The notes under the pieces were generated by a model, which was given only the letters and a program-made list of their open reading frames with translations, was not told the origin of the DNA and ran no database searches. This document shows, one piece after another, positions 34,201 through 46,578 of a stretch of DNA of 47,321 bases. Made by a program: the position numbers and the translations under genes. The DNA is from Entrophospora sp. SA101 (lineage: Eukaryota; Glomeromycota; Glomeromycetes; Entrophosporales; Entrophosporaceae), in the NCBI GenBank assembly GCA_958430865.1, contig CAUDNR010004091.1, positions 1 to 47,321 on the forward strand. The letters are read 5' to 3'. Each line of letters begins with the position of its first letter. The stretch's first letter is position 1.

Positions 34201-34714
34201 CATCATAGAGGGTCAGATTAGGATGAGTTCGAAAGCCCTACGATGCGTCCGAATACTCAATGATCGGTGTCAGGATTTTCTTCTTTAGTTGCTCATTAAT
34301 AAGAAAAAATAGGACATCGGAAGTCCGTACAACAACAACATTACATTCCCTACATTGAAAAAAAAAAAAAAATGCTACAAGAATGTTTCTGATTTTTCGT
34401 TGGATTATATGAACTGTGTAATTCAATATGTATGCATGGATTTTGAAGTTGACAATATTGAACTAATTCTGTCGATAAAACTAGCAGTTTGAATAGTTCA
34501 CGTTATGTGAATTACAAAATTAAAAAATTGATCAACAAATTCTAAAATAATTGATCATGTGTTTTGAACGATCATCGCCAGGTTCATTTTCATCATGAAC
34601 AATAACAATGATAACGGTGGTATGTTTTATTACGTGTACTGAAAGATTATTTTTTTTTTCAGAATATTAAATATCATCAATAATTTTAATTCCAATTTAA
34701 AAATAAAAGAAGAA
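31211..34714. other. Gene-poor region of 3.5 kb
   Basis: No gene can be supported. The left part (to about 31800) is very AT-rich and includes the coiled-coil gene promoter. A minus frame at 32031-31828 (67 codons, membrane-like start, LEKAQLKVICDSDDIVYIED) could be one exon of an unknown gene, as it ends near a GTAATT donor, but no partner exon was found. A short tandem block sits at 32058-32110. From 32150 to 34700 there are only short, stop-rich frames; one peptide-like stretch near 33660-33740 (VAVVNLEDDRRLYRYTKILI) may be a relic. Confidence 0.4.
32058..32110. repeat. Short degenerate tandem repeat (CATTCATCCG/CATTCATACA type)
   Basis: About 4-5 imperfect copies of an 8-12-base unit such as 'cattcatacattcatccgtc' follow each other. 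Non-coding. Confidence 0.6.
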
Positions 34715-37390
34715 ATGGGTATTTGCTCCAGATGTGGTGACTGTGTCGAGAAAAATCTAATGGATCAACATATTAATAATACGTGCTCCTCATACATCTT
34801 TGACATGTCATCATCGCCTTCTTCTAAAATCTCGAATTTTCCAAAAGTAAGAATAAATAAAAGAATAATTAAAATTTTTAATTAATTGTCATAAATAATA
34901 ATGATTATTTGCTAAATCCAAAAAGCGTAAATTTACATTCGATGATTGGAAGATTCCTTCTAAATCACAATCACCATCGCAATCACCTAAATCATCACCA
35001 TTTTTATCATCATCATCATCATCAAGTAGTAATAGAAATAGTTTGAGAAGATTCAATACATCTTTTAACAAATCTTTCTCTTCCTCATCCTCTCCCAAAA
35101 TTAGTTCCAATGACAATAAGGCAAAGACTTTTTTTCAAGGGTCACAATCTCCTAATCAAATTAAAAAAATAAAACCAAACAACTCAAAAGTTGAATTTCT
35201 TCCATTATCTTCTAAAGGTAAAGAATAATCTATTTTAAAGTTTGCTTATAAATAATATTGAAAATTAATAATAAAATTTTTACATCTAGTTAGACCAAGT
35301 AACCTTGATTCATTTGTGGGTCAAGATGAGTTGATCGGCGAGAAAGGAATTCTAAGAAATTTAATATTACTAGACAAAATACCGTAAGATTTCTTAAAAT
35401 AGGATTTTTTCTTTCTAATAATTTTTTAAATTCAATTTTTATTTTTATTTTTATTTTTATTTTTCTAGATCAATGATATTATTTGGAAATAGTGGAACTG
35501 GAAAAACCACACTTGCAAGAGTATTACAATTATTATTATAATTTGTTATAGTAAAATCCTTTAGTTATATTGTTATGTTCACATTTATTTGTTTGACTAG
35601 ATAATTGCAAATACGACAAATTCTGTATTTAAAGAATTTTCTGGAACTTCTCATGGTATTTTGTTAAAATCTTTTCTCAAACATATATCATTTCCTAAAT
35701 GTTTATTATATTAATTAAATATTATATTCTTTATTATTTAAAGGTTCTGTTGATATAAAGTAAAGTAAATTGTTTAAAATATTAAATTACATTAAAAGTT
35801 TCTCTCATTGAAACCTAAATTATATAATAATAGAAAAGCTTTTGATGAGGCAAAGAATGAGCAAAAGTTGTTAGGACATCGTACTATAATATTTTTGGAT
35901 GAAATGTAATATTCAATTTATTTATTTATTAGAAATTGAAAGAATTTACTATACTTTGATTTAAATTTATTTAATCTGTTATAGTCATCGATTTAATAAG
36001 GCTCAACAAGATTTATTTCGTAAATTTTTAATAATCAAACTATTCATTTTCATCTCATATTATATCTTTATCTAATCCATGCGTATTTTCTTTCTTCTAG
36101 TTCCTTATATAGAATCTGGTTCGGTCACTTTAATAGGTAATCATAATAATAATATAATAGTATAACAGTATAATAGTATTCCATTTATTTATTTATATAC
36201 ATACTATCTAGGAGCCACAACTGAAAATCCTTCATTTAAGATAAATTCCGCACTTCTCAGTCGGTGTATGGTTTTTGCATTAAAAAAATTATCTACTGAT
36301 GAAATACTTATCATTTTGAAAAAAGCTTTGGCACAAGAAATTTCTCCACAAAAAATTGTTAATGTTGATGATGTTGACTCAGTTATGGATGATGATGTTG
36401 AACAATTCGAGAATATTATAGATGATGAATCATTGAAGTTTTTAGCAGTAATTAGTGATGGTGATGGTAATTAATTAAAAATTATAAGCTATTATATACA
36501 TAAAAATAATTAGCAATAAAAAATTATTAATTAGTTATTAATTGGTTTTGAAGCTAGAGTTGCGCTTAATGCACTTGAGGTTGCTTTAAATATGAGTAAA
36601 CGTGAACCAAGAAGAACAAAATTAAACAAAGATGATATTAAAAAAATATTTCAAAAATCTCATTTATTATATGATAAAGACGGCGAAGAACACTATAATA
36701 TAATTAGTGCACTTCATAAAAGTATGCGTGGAAGGTAAATATCAAACTTCTTTTCGGTGAAATAAAATATTTTAATGAATATATTTATCATTGTTTAATA
36801 TATATATATATATATATATTTGTAGCGATCCTAATGGTATGATGAAATTTTTCCTAAAAAAATTATGTTTTAAATTTATCATTAAAACAAACAAAAAATA
36901 TTCAATTACATACATATCTTTGTGTTTTATTTAGCAAGTTTATATTGGTTGGGCCGTATGTTAACAGCAGGAGAAGATCCATTGTATATAGGTAATATAT
37001 GAATTAAATAATAAAGTCAAGGTAATAGATGTACTAATTATTTTTCATCCTTTTAATTAGCTAGAAGATTAATCGTATTTGCTTCTGAAGACGTTGGACT
37101 TGCGGATAACAGTGCTTTACCTTTGGTCATTATTATTTAATTAATAATTTATTTTTCATTTTTATTATTACAATAATTATATTTATATATATATATACAC
37201 GCACACATATACACAGGCTATCTCAACTTATCAAGCATGTCAATTCATAGGAATGCCAGAATGTGAAATAAATTTGGCTCATTGCGTTGTTTATTTGGCT
37301 GAAGCAAAGAAAAGCATTAGATCTTATAAGGCTTATAAACTTGTAAGTATCGATTATTATCAACCATTAAAAATTATAATATTTATATTA

Positions 37391-37424
<34 letters not shown>

Positions 37425-37756
37425 CAAAACAAACTATTAAAGAAGAATATGCTTATCCTGTTCCATTACATATTAGAAATGCACCTACTGGACTAATGAA
37501 GGTAAATTATTTATAACACTTTATTTAATTTAATAAAATCAATAAGCATTTTAATTTATTATTGTACTGTCATTGTTGTTTATTTTATATTTTATTTAAG
37601 GAACTTGGATATGGGGAAGGTTATAAATATAATCCTGGCTATGAAGGTCCTGTTTATCAAGAATATCTTCCGCTAGAATTAAAAAATAAAGTATTTCTTG
37701 ATGTTGAGGGAGAAAAAAAAGTTGATCGCTCATTTGTGCATGAAGAGATGGATTAG
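34715..37756 (+). CDS. MGS1: WRNIP1/Mgs1-type AAA+ ATPase (RarA family)
   Basis: It acts at stalled replication forks and DNA ends as a clamp-loader-like ATPase. I join 17 exons: 34715-34846, 34926-35217, 35290-35383, 35469-35520, 35601-35655, 35744-35759, 35834-35905, 35985-36019, 36101-36136, 36212-36466, 36554-36734, 36826-36836, 36935-36991, 37061-37125, 37217-37342, 37424-37501 and 37601-37756. They total 1713 nt and 570 aa in one frame. A UBZ-type zinc finger comes first ([21 protein letters not shown] spaced C-C-H-C, residues 4-24), then a Ser-rich linker, [15 protein letters not shown], Walker [10 protein letters not shown] (179-187), Walker [18 protein letters not shown], sensor 1 GATTENPSF, the arginine-finger region SALLSRC, and the MgsA C-terminal domain ([28 protein letters not shown]). 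Exons of 16 and 11 nt are extreme. Two introns end in long (TA)n tracts running into the acceptor. Confidence 0.95.
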
Positions 37757-39131
37757 TGGGATTAATGAGTACATGGATGGATTAATAAATGAATGAAAGA
37801 TGAATGGATTAATGAATCAGTGGATGTATGGATGGGTGGATGTATGGATAAATGAATTTCATGTAAATTCTTCAAATCAATTTTTTTCGTTTCAATTAGT
37901 AGAATTATAATTTGGCATAACAAATCACCAAGTTTTGATTTGTATGCAGTTTTGCTCCTTGTTAATATGTTTATATTAAAAAATTTTGTAAATAATTATA
38001 ATAATTTTAAACAGTTAAAAATATTTTTGTCTCCACCATCCCATCTCCATATCAGCTAGCTATAAAATGCATTATCGTAAATAAATTTGTTTGGTCCAAG
38101 TCATTTGATAAAAGGTTTAAAATTCAACTTGCTGCTGCTAAATTGATTCATTCGGTAGATGATAATCCTCGATAGTAACTATAATTCTTTGGGTATGTAC
38201 AAGTAAATTCTGTTAACTATTTTGATATATTAATTTTTGGTCTATTTTCCAAATCACGATCCCATGGAATTCTGGAGTATCTATCATAGAATGGTAAAAA
38301 TTAAATTAGTTGCATGACGGTGCATAATAATCAATTGCTTCAATTGGTTAGCTTCATATAATTGAACAATTCATCGAACCCCATCAAGTGTTGAATATTT
38401 ATCAAAACCACTTGGATATTCTGAGGATCATAAAAATAATGAATGGGAGGAACCATTGATGCTGAAATATTATGCAATAGTTACAGTAATGGTAGAAGCA
38501 ATGAATGAATGGTAAGAGAATCTTAATAGAATTGTTGTGCTTGATATATTTGGTGATGATTTACACTAAACTTAATGCTATATATTTAATTTTTTCATGA
38601 TGTTGATAAAATCAGTGATCTGCATAAAAAAATTTGTGCACATATGATCAAATTCGTAAAGCTACAAATTATGGAAATAAATAGTTCTTTTGAATTAATC
38701 TTCCTATTTTTTTTTTATCTTCTCAATATTCACATGCTTTCTCAAAATTAAAGTCTTCAATTTCAGGTCCATTTAATAAAATCATTAAATGATTATTTAA
38801 TGTATCAAGATTCATTTTGTTCCTTAATTTATTCTTTAATCAACTTTGTTTGGGAAGATATTCTTTCTACATTAGCATTTGAAAGAGGTATAATTAGAGA
38901 TATTTTAATTAGGAGGGATATGTTTGAGTAATTAAAAGTCTTCATCTGTGTCAAAAATGAATTTACAAAACATATTTTTATTTGGTACTATATACGTATT
39001 ATAATTTGCACATAAAATGATCCACATTTTTAGTGCAACATGCTGCGTCCGCACCTCCGCACACTGAATTTCTAACACTGGATAAAATAACATTTAGAAT
39101 TTTAGAGTTATAAAAAAAAAATTTAAAAATC
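37757..39131. other. Intergenic: GGAT-rich tail and unrecognised relics
   Basis: Just after the WRNIP1 stop, 37757-37855 is a degenerate tandem repeat of ATGGATGGATTAATGAATG-like units, probably in the 3' UTR. Around 38090-38170 (KSFDKRFKIQLAAAKLIHSV) and 38375-38520 (SSVEYLSKPLGYSEDHKNN, then LKYYAIVTVMVEAMNEW) are coding-like fragments of an unrecognised decayed gene. The last 130 bp is promoter of the next gene. Confidence 0.4.
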
Positions 39132-40901
39132 ATGTCGCTTAAAGATAAAGTTATATTTATTAGTGGTGCATCGCGGTAAAATAATCGAGTTTTTTTAATT
39201 AATTTTTTAAATGAACCATTTTTTAACATTCGTTGTCATACAGAGGTATTGGTTTAGCGATTGCTTTAAGAGCTGCAAGGGATGGAAGGTTAATAACAAA
39301 TAATTATTATAATTATACAATAGTTCTTCAATGTAGAATAGAATTTATAACAAAGAATATTAATCAATTTACACTATTAATAATACTTACTATATAGTAA
39401 AATTGTTGTAGCTGCAAAGACCACTACACCACATCCAAAAGTAAATATAATTAATTAATATGATAAATGCTAATGACATTAATAATGATAACAATATTAA
39501 TTATTACTTTTTATATATTTTTTTAAACAGCTTCCAGGAACTATTTATACAGCAGCTGAAGAAGTTGAACGCGCAGGTGGAAAAGGTGACAACTATCAAA
39601 TCAATCAAATAATTAAGTCAAAGTGGTTATACTAAATAATCAATCTATCACTCAATAATTGTCACGAATTTTATTATATAGCGTTTCCTTTGGTATGTGA
39701 TATTCGCGATGAAGAATCGGTTAAATCTGCTATTGAGAAAACAGTAGAGAGATTTGGTGGAATTGATATTGTTATTAATAATGGTACTTGCTATTAATAA
39801 TATACCATGATGTAATTTATTCATACATGTACATATTATTTATTAATGCATTTACATATATATGTATTATAGCTTCTGCAATATCATTAACAAATACTCA
39901 AGACACCACTTTAAAAAAGTATAATCTTATGCATGAAATTAATGCTCGCGGAACTTGGTTGGTTACTAAAGTAATAATATTAATCAATAATGTCTATTTT
40001 TTAACATTATGATTTATAATTAATATATTATATTATAAATATTAACAAAAGCTTTATATTATAATAGTATGCATTGCCACATCTTATAGAAAGTGGAAAG
40101 AATGGTAGAAATCCTCATGTTTTGAATATAAGCCCTCCACTATCATTAAGAGAAGAATGGTTTTCAGGTCATGTTGCTTACAGCATGGCAAAATTTAATA
40201 TGTCGCTTAGTATTTTGGTAATTATCTTTAATATAAATTTTTTCATACAAATGACTTTAATTAGTTATTTGTTTTTTTTTTTGTAAAATAGGGATGGGCT
40301 GGTGAATTTCGTTCACATGGAATCGCTGCAAATGGTAAATAATCAATCAATCAATCAATTTCTCTGGTAAATGATATCATCTCATAATAATGTTTCTCTT
40401 TTTTTGTTCAAAAATAGCTTTATGGCCATTAACAGTAATTGATACTGCAGCTTTAAATGTTATAGGTAATAAATAAATTAAATAACATATTTGTTTAATT
40501 CATAAATGATTTAAAATATTAATTAATCAATTGATGATTATAGATATGATGGCATCTTCCAGGGCAAGAAAACCTGATATAATGGGTGATGCAGCTCATG
40601 TAATTCTTACCAAAAATTCAAGAGAATTTAGGTAACAATCATCATTATTAATAATAATAATATATCATTAATAAAAACATACAGCCAACCAACATTATTC
40701 CTATTATATATTTTATGATTTAGTGGAAACTTTTTAATCGATGAAGTAGTTTTACGTGAAAATGGACAAAAGAAATTTGATCATTACGCTGCAATTCCTG
40801 GTAATGAAGATATACAAGAAGATTATTTTATTGAGCCAGAAATTTTTGAAAAAATGAAATCATTATGGAAAAAAGGAAAAACTTCAAATTCAAAATTATA
40901 A
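39132..40901 (+). CDS. Short-chain dehydrogenase, HSDL2-like, peroxisomal
   Basis: Eleven exons (39132-39175, 39244-39288, 39398-39440, 39531-39585, 39682-39783, 39873-39970, 40068-40217, 40292-40334, 40418-40465, 40544-40631, 40724-40901) give 894 nt and 297 aa. It has an SDR Rossmann fold: the cofactor loop SGASRGIG (residues 11-18), VVAAKTTTPHPKLPGTIYTA, the acidic site CDIRD, the INNASA motif, NARGTWLVTKYALPHL, and catalytic Tyr/Lys in HVAYSMAK. The HSDL2-specific KTTTPHPKLPGTI stretch separates it from other SDRs. It ends in the canonical peroxisomal PTS1 tripeptide SKL (TSNSKL). The sterol-carrier (SCP2) domain that animal HSDL2 carries before its targeting signal is absent. The substrate is unknown; a role in peroxisomal lipid metabolism is inferred. 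Confidence 0.92.
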
Positions 40902-40976
40902 ATGTTATAATAATAATAATTCTATTTATTTATTTGATAAATAATATAATAATAAATTAATTTTTTTAATAAATTT

Positions 40977-43418
40977 CTACCAGTTACTAAAATCACCAAA
41001 ATTATTACTTTTTGGTTTTACTTTTTTACGACCATACTTTGATGTATCACTTATAATCATTTCGTTTTTTTTCATCTTCTTTCCTTTATCATCATCACCA
41101 TCACTGACATTATCATCATCACCGCTACCTTCTTCTATTTCTTCAAATTCACGTTTTTTAGAAAGTTGTGTTTTGAAATATTTACCTACGGGAATAGATG
41201 AATCTTGTGTAGATGATGATGATAACCTTGAACTGGTTAATTTCGTGCCAAACCATGTAGTATTATCTTTTACAGTTTTTACTGGTAGTTTTTTAACTTC
41301 CTGATCTTTTTTTAATTTCTTTTCCAAATCTTTTTTATACTCTTCATATGGATCAATAAATACCGTCACCTCACTAATCTTAATTTCCTCCAATGGACGA
41401 TCTGATTCATCTGTTGGCACTGATTCCATCTTGTCTAAAACTTCTTTACCACCAACCAATTTTCCAAATATTGTATGTTTATTATCAAGATGTGTACATG
41501 GCCGAAACGTAAAAAAGCTACAAAACAAAATAATAATAATCAATAATTTTTTATAAAAATTAATTACAAAATTTTACAAAGTACTTACAATTGTGATGAA
41601 TTTGTGTTTTTCCCGCGATTAGCCATACTTAATAGACCTCTTTCATTGTGTGAAAGATTACTTTTGAATTCATCTATAAAATCTTTTTTCCAATATGATA
41701 CACCGCCTTTACCTGTTCCTGTTGGATCACCACCCTGAATCTATATATATATGCGTATGCATTTTATTTATATATAGTGATAATTAGTGATTATTATTTT
41801 TTTAATATGCAGTATGTAAAGAGTTGTTAATTAACTTACCATAAAATTTTTTATTTTTCGATGAAATATTACACTAATATAAAAAGTGATATTAATTAAA
41901 TAATTGATTTTTTTCTAGTTAACCAAACAAACAAAACAAACAAACCCATTGTAATATCCTTGTTTAGAAAGCATCACAAAATTGTAACAAGCACGTGGTG
42001 ACTTGTCACTAAAAAGTTCAATATTCAAGTTCCCAAGATTGGTCACTATACGAGCATAACCTTTTGATTTTATTTGACCAAGCATAAATTCTTCTTCATC
42101 TATAAGTGCATTCTCATTCTCTGTTATTGGTGTCATTGCCGTTGACGTAAATGATGCTGCAGCCAATCCACGGGAATATGATGCTGCATTATATGGAATA
42201 CTTTTTTTTGAGGTTTTTATTGGAGTTGTAGAAGTTGATGTTGATGAAGAAGTAGTCTTTTGATCTTGCTTACTCTTTTCACTAGACTTTAAAATTATTT
42301 ATGCAATATTTTAATAATTTCATATTTATAAAAGATTATTTATTAAATATACTTACATCATTTGATATTTTTTTTAGGATACGTGCAGCAGAACCTGTAG
42401 CATTCACATTTATATTACTCAACGAATCTTGTTTTTCTTCATCCTTGATTTTTAAATTATTTTTTATGTAATGGAATTTAGTAAAATCTCTTGATTCAAT
42501 ATTATGAGGATCTTGAATAGTTATGAGATCATCTCGTTTAAATGGTTCATCGGTTAATAAATCTTTCCAATATTTAGGTTTAATATTCAAACGTTCAATT
42601 GCTTCATATGAGTAAACATTCCCAGTAGTTTTTATAGCTACAATATGTGCATGGTCATTGAAAACTTTATACGTTGCTGGGCAATAATATTCATCTAAGA
42701 GAGAAGTAAAGAACGCGTAAAAAAATATTTTTGTAGAAAATTGTAAAAATATTGTATTTCAAAAAAAATAATTACATATTTACCATCAGAGTTTTTATAA
42801 AAATTAAGTTTGATTAAAGTCTTTAGATCTAATTTTTTACCAGTAACAGGATTTGTTCCATGTTTCTTTACATATGCATAAATATTGCTTGATTTTTTTT
42901 TATTATTATTAAAAATAAATTTTTAATTAATTAATTAAGTGAATTAACAAAATATTATAAAGATAAATGTTTTTGCATATATGTAATATACCTTAAATCA
43001 AAAATCATGCCATCAGGGGTACATACAGGGTGTTCAAATGGCTGAAGTGATAATGAACAATAGTTGAATGGTAACTTTTTAAATTCATTTGGTTTCTTCC
43101 TCGATTGTATCCCACCAAATTGCATTCCACCAAACTCACCAGACCACTCTACATACAAAATGCATATAGGAGAATTTAATAAATTATTTATTTAAATAGT
43201 AATAATAATAATAATAACCGTTAGGACCTATAAAGATTCATTCATTCAATATTACCTGAATGTGTAATATACCTATAAAATAAATTTTTCTTTATATTAG
43301 CATGTTTGTTTTTATTAAATCATAATAAATAATAAATAAATAAATTTATATATATATATATAAGTAGATAAATGGATGCATGACTTGATTCATACATTTT
43401 ATCTGTTCCTTTGCCCAT
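40977..43418 (-). CDS. PPIL2/Cyc4-type U-box cyclophilin
   Basis: A predicted ubiquitin ligase and peptidyl-prolyl isomerase-like protein of the spliceosome. Nine exons in transcript order (43418-43396, 43272-43256, 43148-42992, 42887-42784, 42694-42357, 42286-41946, 41873-41840, 41740-41589, 41517-40977) give 1707 nt and 568 aa. It begins [16 protein letters not shown], as PPIL2 orthologues do. An atypical U-box follows ([20 protein letters not shown] through KHGTNPVTG). A charged linker leads to the cyclophilin domain from about residue 325: [59 protein letters not shown]. In the active site the canonical Phe-His-Arg (FHR) and Gln (IQGGD) are present, while the Trp that confers cyclosporin binding is replaced by His (THLDNKH), as I recall for many nuclear cyclophilins. 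The tail is acidic/basic and ends DFSNW. Tail to tail with the HSDL2-like gene. Confidence 0.95.
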
Positions 43419-45711
43419 TTTTTCAAGATTTTATAAACGAGGAAAAAAATTAGTATTAATAAATTTGTATTACCATAAAAATTAAATAAAATAAATTTAA
43501 TTACTAACCTCTTACATTGAACTTATAACTCGGTACAAGACAGCTTACTCTGGTGTAAGCCCCAACGTGGCGAACAACTCTCGTTATGTTTCTGTAATAT
43601 ACTTTAAAAGTGGGCTCCGTTTATACCTGACCTGTCAATGATAGTTTTACAAGGTATACACATTTAAGAGTCTTCTGACCGCCCAAGTTATGTTTGATGG
43701 CTCCACAACATCCATAAGTTTTCCCAGTATATATTTCTCAATGAAGATGACCACCTTTCACCAAGGATACTCACGAGATTTATGGAGTAAATCGGTAATG
43801 TGACCAGGCCATCATTGAATTTTTCTAAAACCTCTGTCCATTTTAACCATGTGTTGTAATTTAAATTCAGAGAGTAAACAATATGATAGTTCTCACATAA
43901 CAATTTTGATAATTTACGATGGCATTCGTTCACAAGATTGCGAATTTTCCTATTTTCCTTACCATGAATAGAATCCCTTTTCTTTCACTTTAGATTTATC
44001 ATGTTGACAGCATAAGCGATTTATTCTACTCGTATAACCATTTCCCATTCTTTAATCTCGCGTGAGAGTTCTCACACGAGAAATGATTCCAGCCCTTTAT
44101 TCTCTTTAATTGTTGAAAATCCATGAGCTTAGTTATCAGCCTTAACTTCAAGTGGTATCAGTAGAATTCAATATGATTGATTAATGGGATGAAATTCGTG
44201 ATTTATTTTTTTTCGCTCTATTTAAATACCATAAAGAAAATTCACCATTCTCTTGATGGAACGGAACGACGATTTTCTGTGTTTTGATCTAAATTTCAAT
44301 TTAAAATTTTTCTTTTTTGCAAAAATGTGCTGTATTCTAATACAATAAGAACCATTTGATGTTAGAATAATTGGATGTAAAGTTGACGATGATTTTCAAG
44401 AAATAAATATAAAGAAGTCAGTGCTCATTAATCAAGCCATTCAATCAATTCTCCTTTTATTTTTTGAATAAATAATGAAAAATGTGTATACAATTGTTAA
44501 ATAAAGGATATGGATTAGCTATAGAGATTGAGTAGTAAAAGAATCAATTCGAAAAGGCAACAATGGTTTATAATAACTAATTAAATGATCTCGATGTACT
44601 TTATTGTAACGATATTTTCTTCTTGTTCTAGTTCCCTAATACTACCTACTGTTTATTTCTCTGATTGTATATTAATAATATGTTTTATTTTTTTTCTTTT
44701 CACAACTTTCGATCGTACAAAAGTCAGATTTTACTCTGATTCAGAGGATAAGCAAAAACATTGGACATACAACCAATGTTTAGCTGTAATCAATTCAGGT
44801 AGGAAAAATAAATCTAAAGCACATTTACAAACAAATTATATCATTATATCTGAAAAGCTCTGATGGAAATGTCTCAACAATGATGTAGGTAAATTGTATC
44901 TTCTTTAAACAGACAAGACCGATCGTTTTTTTTTAACGAATTTGGGATTTTAATAAACAAATATTAAACATGCATGTTTAGGTAGTACCGATAATAATAC
45001 AGTCAAGCCCTTGTTTCATTTTGTAACCTTTTTTTATTAATTAGCATGCTTATCAAAGAACTTGTCTATTTATCAATGAAAAATGTACAAATTTCCGTGA
45101 TCAATGCCAAGGGATTGGGTCGCTGTACCCCTGAGCCACTAGAGATTTCCATAGAAAATAAAAATTGACAAGGGAAAAAAAAGGCCATAAAATAAGTGTT
45201 TAAGGATAGATCATTTCTTAATCACACACTTTCTGGACCTTCCTTAAATAAAAATAATCCAGTATCATCGTTATAATCTCATAGTATTGTAATTGGTGTG
45301 TTCTGTGATATGGTCCTTATATTCTATTGCCGACATTTCAAAATATTCATCTTTAACGCTGATACCTAAGCTGTAAATATCAAGGGCTTATAAATAATCA
45401 ACAGATTTGTAAGCAGTCTTTATCTGGAAGGGTTTACGAGTTTCCTTGATAATATTAAAGACATCATCAATGAAGGCATTGAAGTCTTGGTGGGCTTCTT
45501 TTATAACATCCCAACGATAGATTCTTTTTCTGTATAGTTTACTTGGGGAAATATATTAAAAGCTTTTAGAAGCTTATCAAAAGTATATTCTTTTTTTTAC
45601 TATAAGAAGTGGAATATTAGCTGTCTATGTATTGCAAAGAATTATTTTATAAACCAAATTTTGGGGTTATTATTTAGAGATCCCTTTTTTATTATAAAAA
45701 ATTCAATACTT
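43419..45711. other. Gene-poor region of 2.3 kb
   Basis: Less AT-rich than other intergenic DNA, but with no gene that I recognise. A minus-strand frame at 43933-43688 (Trp- and Leu-rich, 81 codons) and a plus frame at 44585-44863 (hydrophobic start, then RFYSDSEDKQKHWTYNQCLA) have coding-like composition and may be relics. No RNA genes or clear repeats are seen. Confidence 0.35.
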
Positions 45712-46430
45712 GAAAAATATTAAACACTGAAGGTTTTTATGATGTAAAAATATATATTGGTGTAGAACCAAACATTAAAAAAGTCCATGCACATGCATCT
45801 ATCATATCAGCTCATTGTCCATTTTTTAGCAATGCATTAAATAATATGGCAAAAGAAAATGGATATTATATTATTAAGAAGGCTAATATTAATGAAAAAC
45901 TTTTCAACCCTATTCTCGAGTAAGTTTAAATAGATTTACTATTCATTCATCATTTTATTTATTGTTGTTATTTAATATATAGTAATTCTAACAATTTATT
46001 TGATAATTTATTTATTTTGAAAGGTTTTTTACACATGTAAAATTGAATTTGAAAATTATTCTGGAGATGAAGTATTAAAACTATTAATTGCAGCAGATAG
46101 ACTTGGTATCGAGTCACTTTATGAATATGTAATGAAATACTTTATTGAAAATTATGATGATTATATAAAAGAAAATCCAGTTAAAATTCTACAGTTGATT
46201 TATGCTAATGAAAAATACGAGGAATTTATTTAAAAAAGTTTTATAATTATAGTGAAAAATTATTTCGGTCAAATGAATTTGAATTGTTGAAAAAACCAGC
46301 TTTATTGGAAATTCTCAAAAAAAAAAAAGATTTTTCTTTTGATGAAATAGTTATTTGGGAAAACATTCTTAAATGGAGATTATCAAAACATCCAGAAATC
46401 AATAAGATCAATGTTGGGCAACACATAAAT
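45712..46430 (+). pseudogene. Decayed BTB/POZ (BTB-BACK) gene
   Basis: A BTB domain is readable: GFYDVKIYIGVEPNIKKVHA, ISAHCPFFSNALNN, then an intron (GTAAGT at about 45921 to AG at about 46022), and YTCKIEFENYSGDEVLKLLI with AADRLGIESLYEYVMKYFIE. A BACK-like continuation follows in another frame: SEKLFRSNEFELLKKPALLE then FSFDEIVIWENILKWRL. The frameshift lies at about 46232, where the first frame hits TAA. The start codon and anything after about residue 235 (such as TLDc) are missing. BTB genes are strongly expanded in these fungi, so this is one dead member. Confidence 0.78.
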
Positions 46431-46465
46431 TATTGCCTTTGTTACACATTATATATAATATATAT

Positions 46466-46578
46466 GGGGGCTGTTCTAGGAAAAAGTGGGTTTCTTCAGA
46501 TTTTTTGTTTTTGAGATATTCATAAAAACAAAAAGCACCCCATTTTTGTTGATCATCCGATCTGTACTACAATTAAAA
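46466..46578 (+). mobile_element. Possible left terminus and leader of the next element
   Basis: Directly after the decayed BTB gene and a short TA-rich stretch, the sequence switches to GGGGGCTGTTCTAGGAAAAA. This could be the terminus of the element encoding the following open frame, since the BTB homology ends about 40 bp earlier. The opposite terminus is outside the window, so the boundary is a guess. Confidence 0.3.

Noticed and set aside
43688..43933. Minus-strand frame as an F-box protein
   Set aside because: Trp-rich composition recalls fungal F-box proteins, but the order of conserved residues does not fit and there is no supporting exon.
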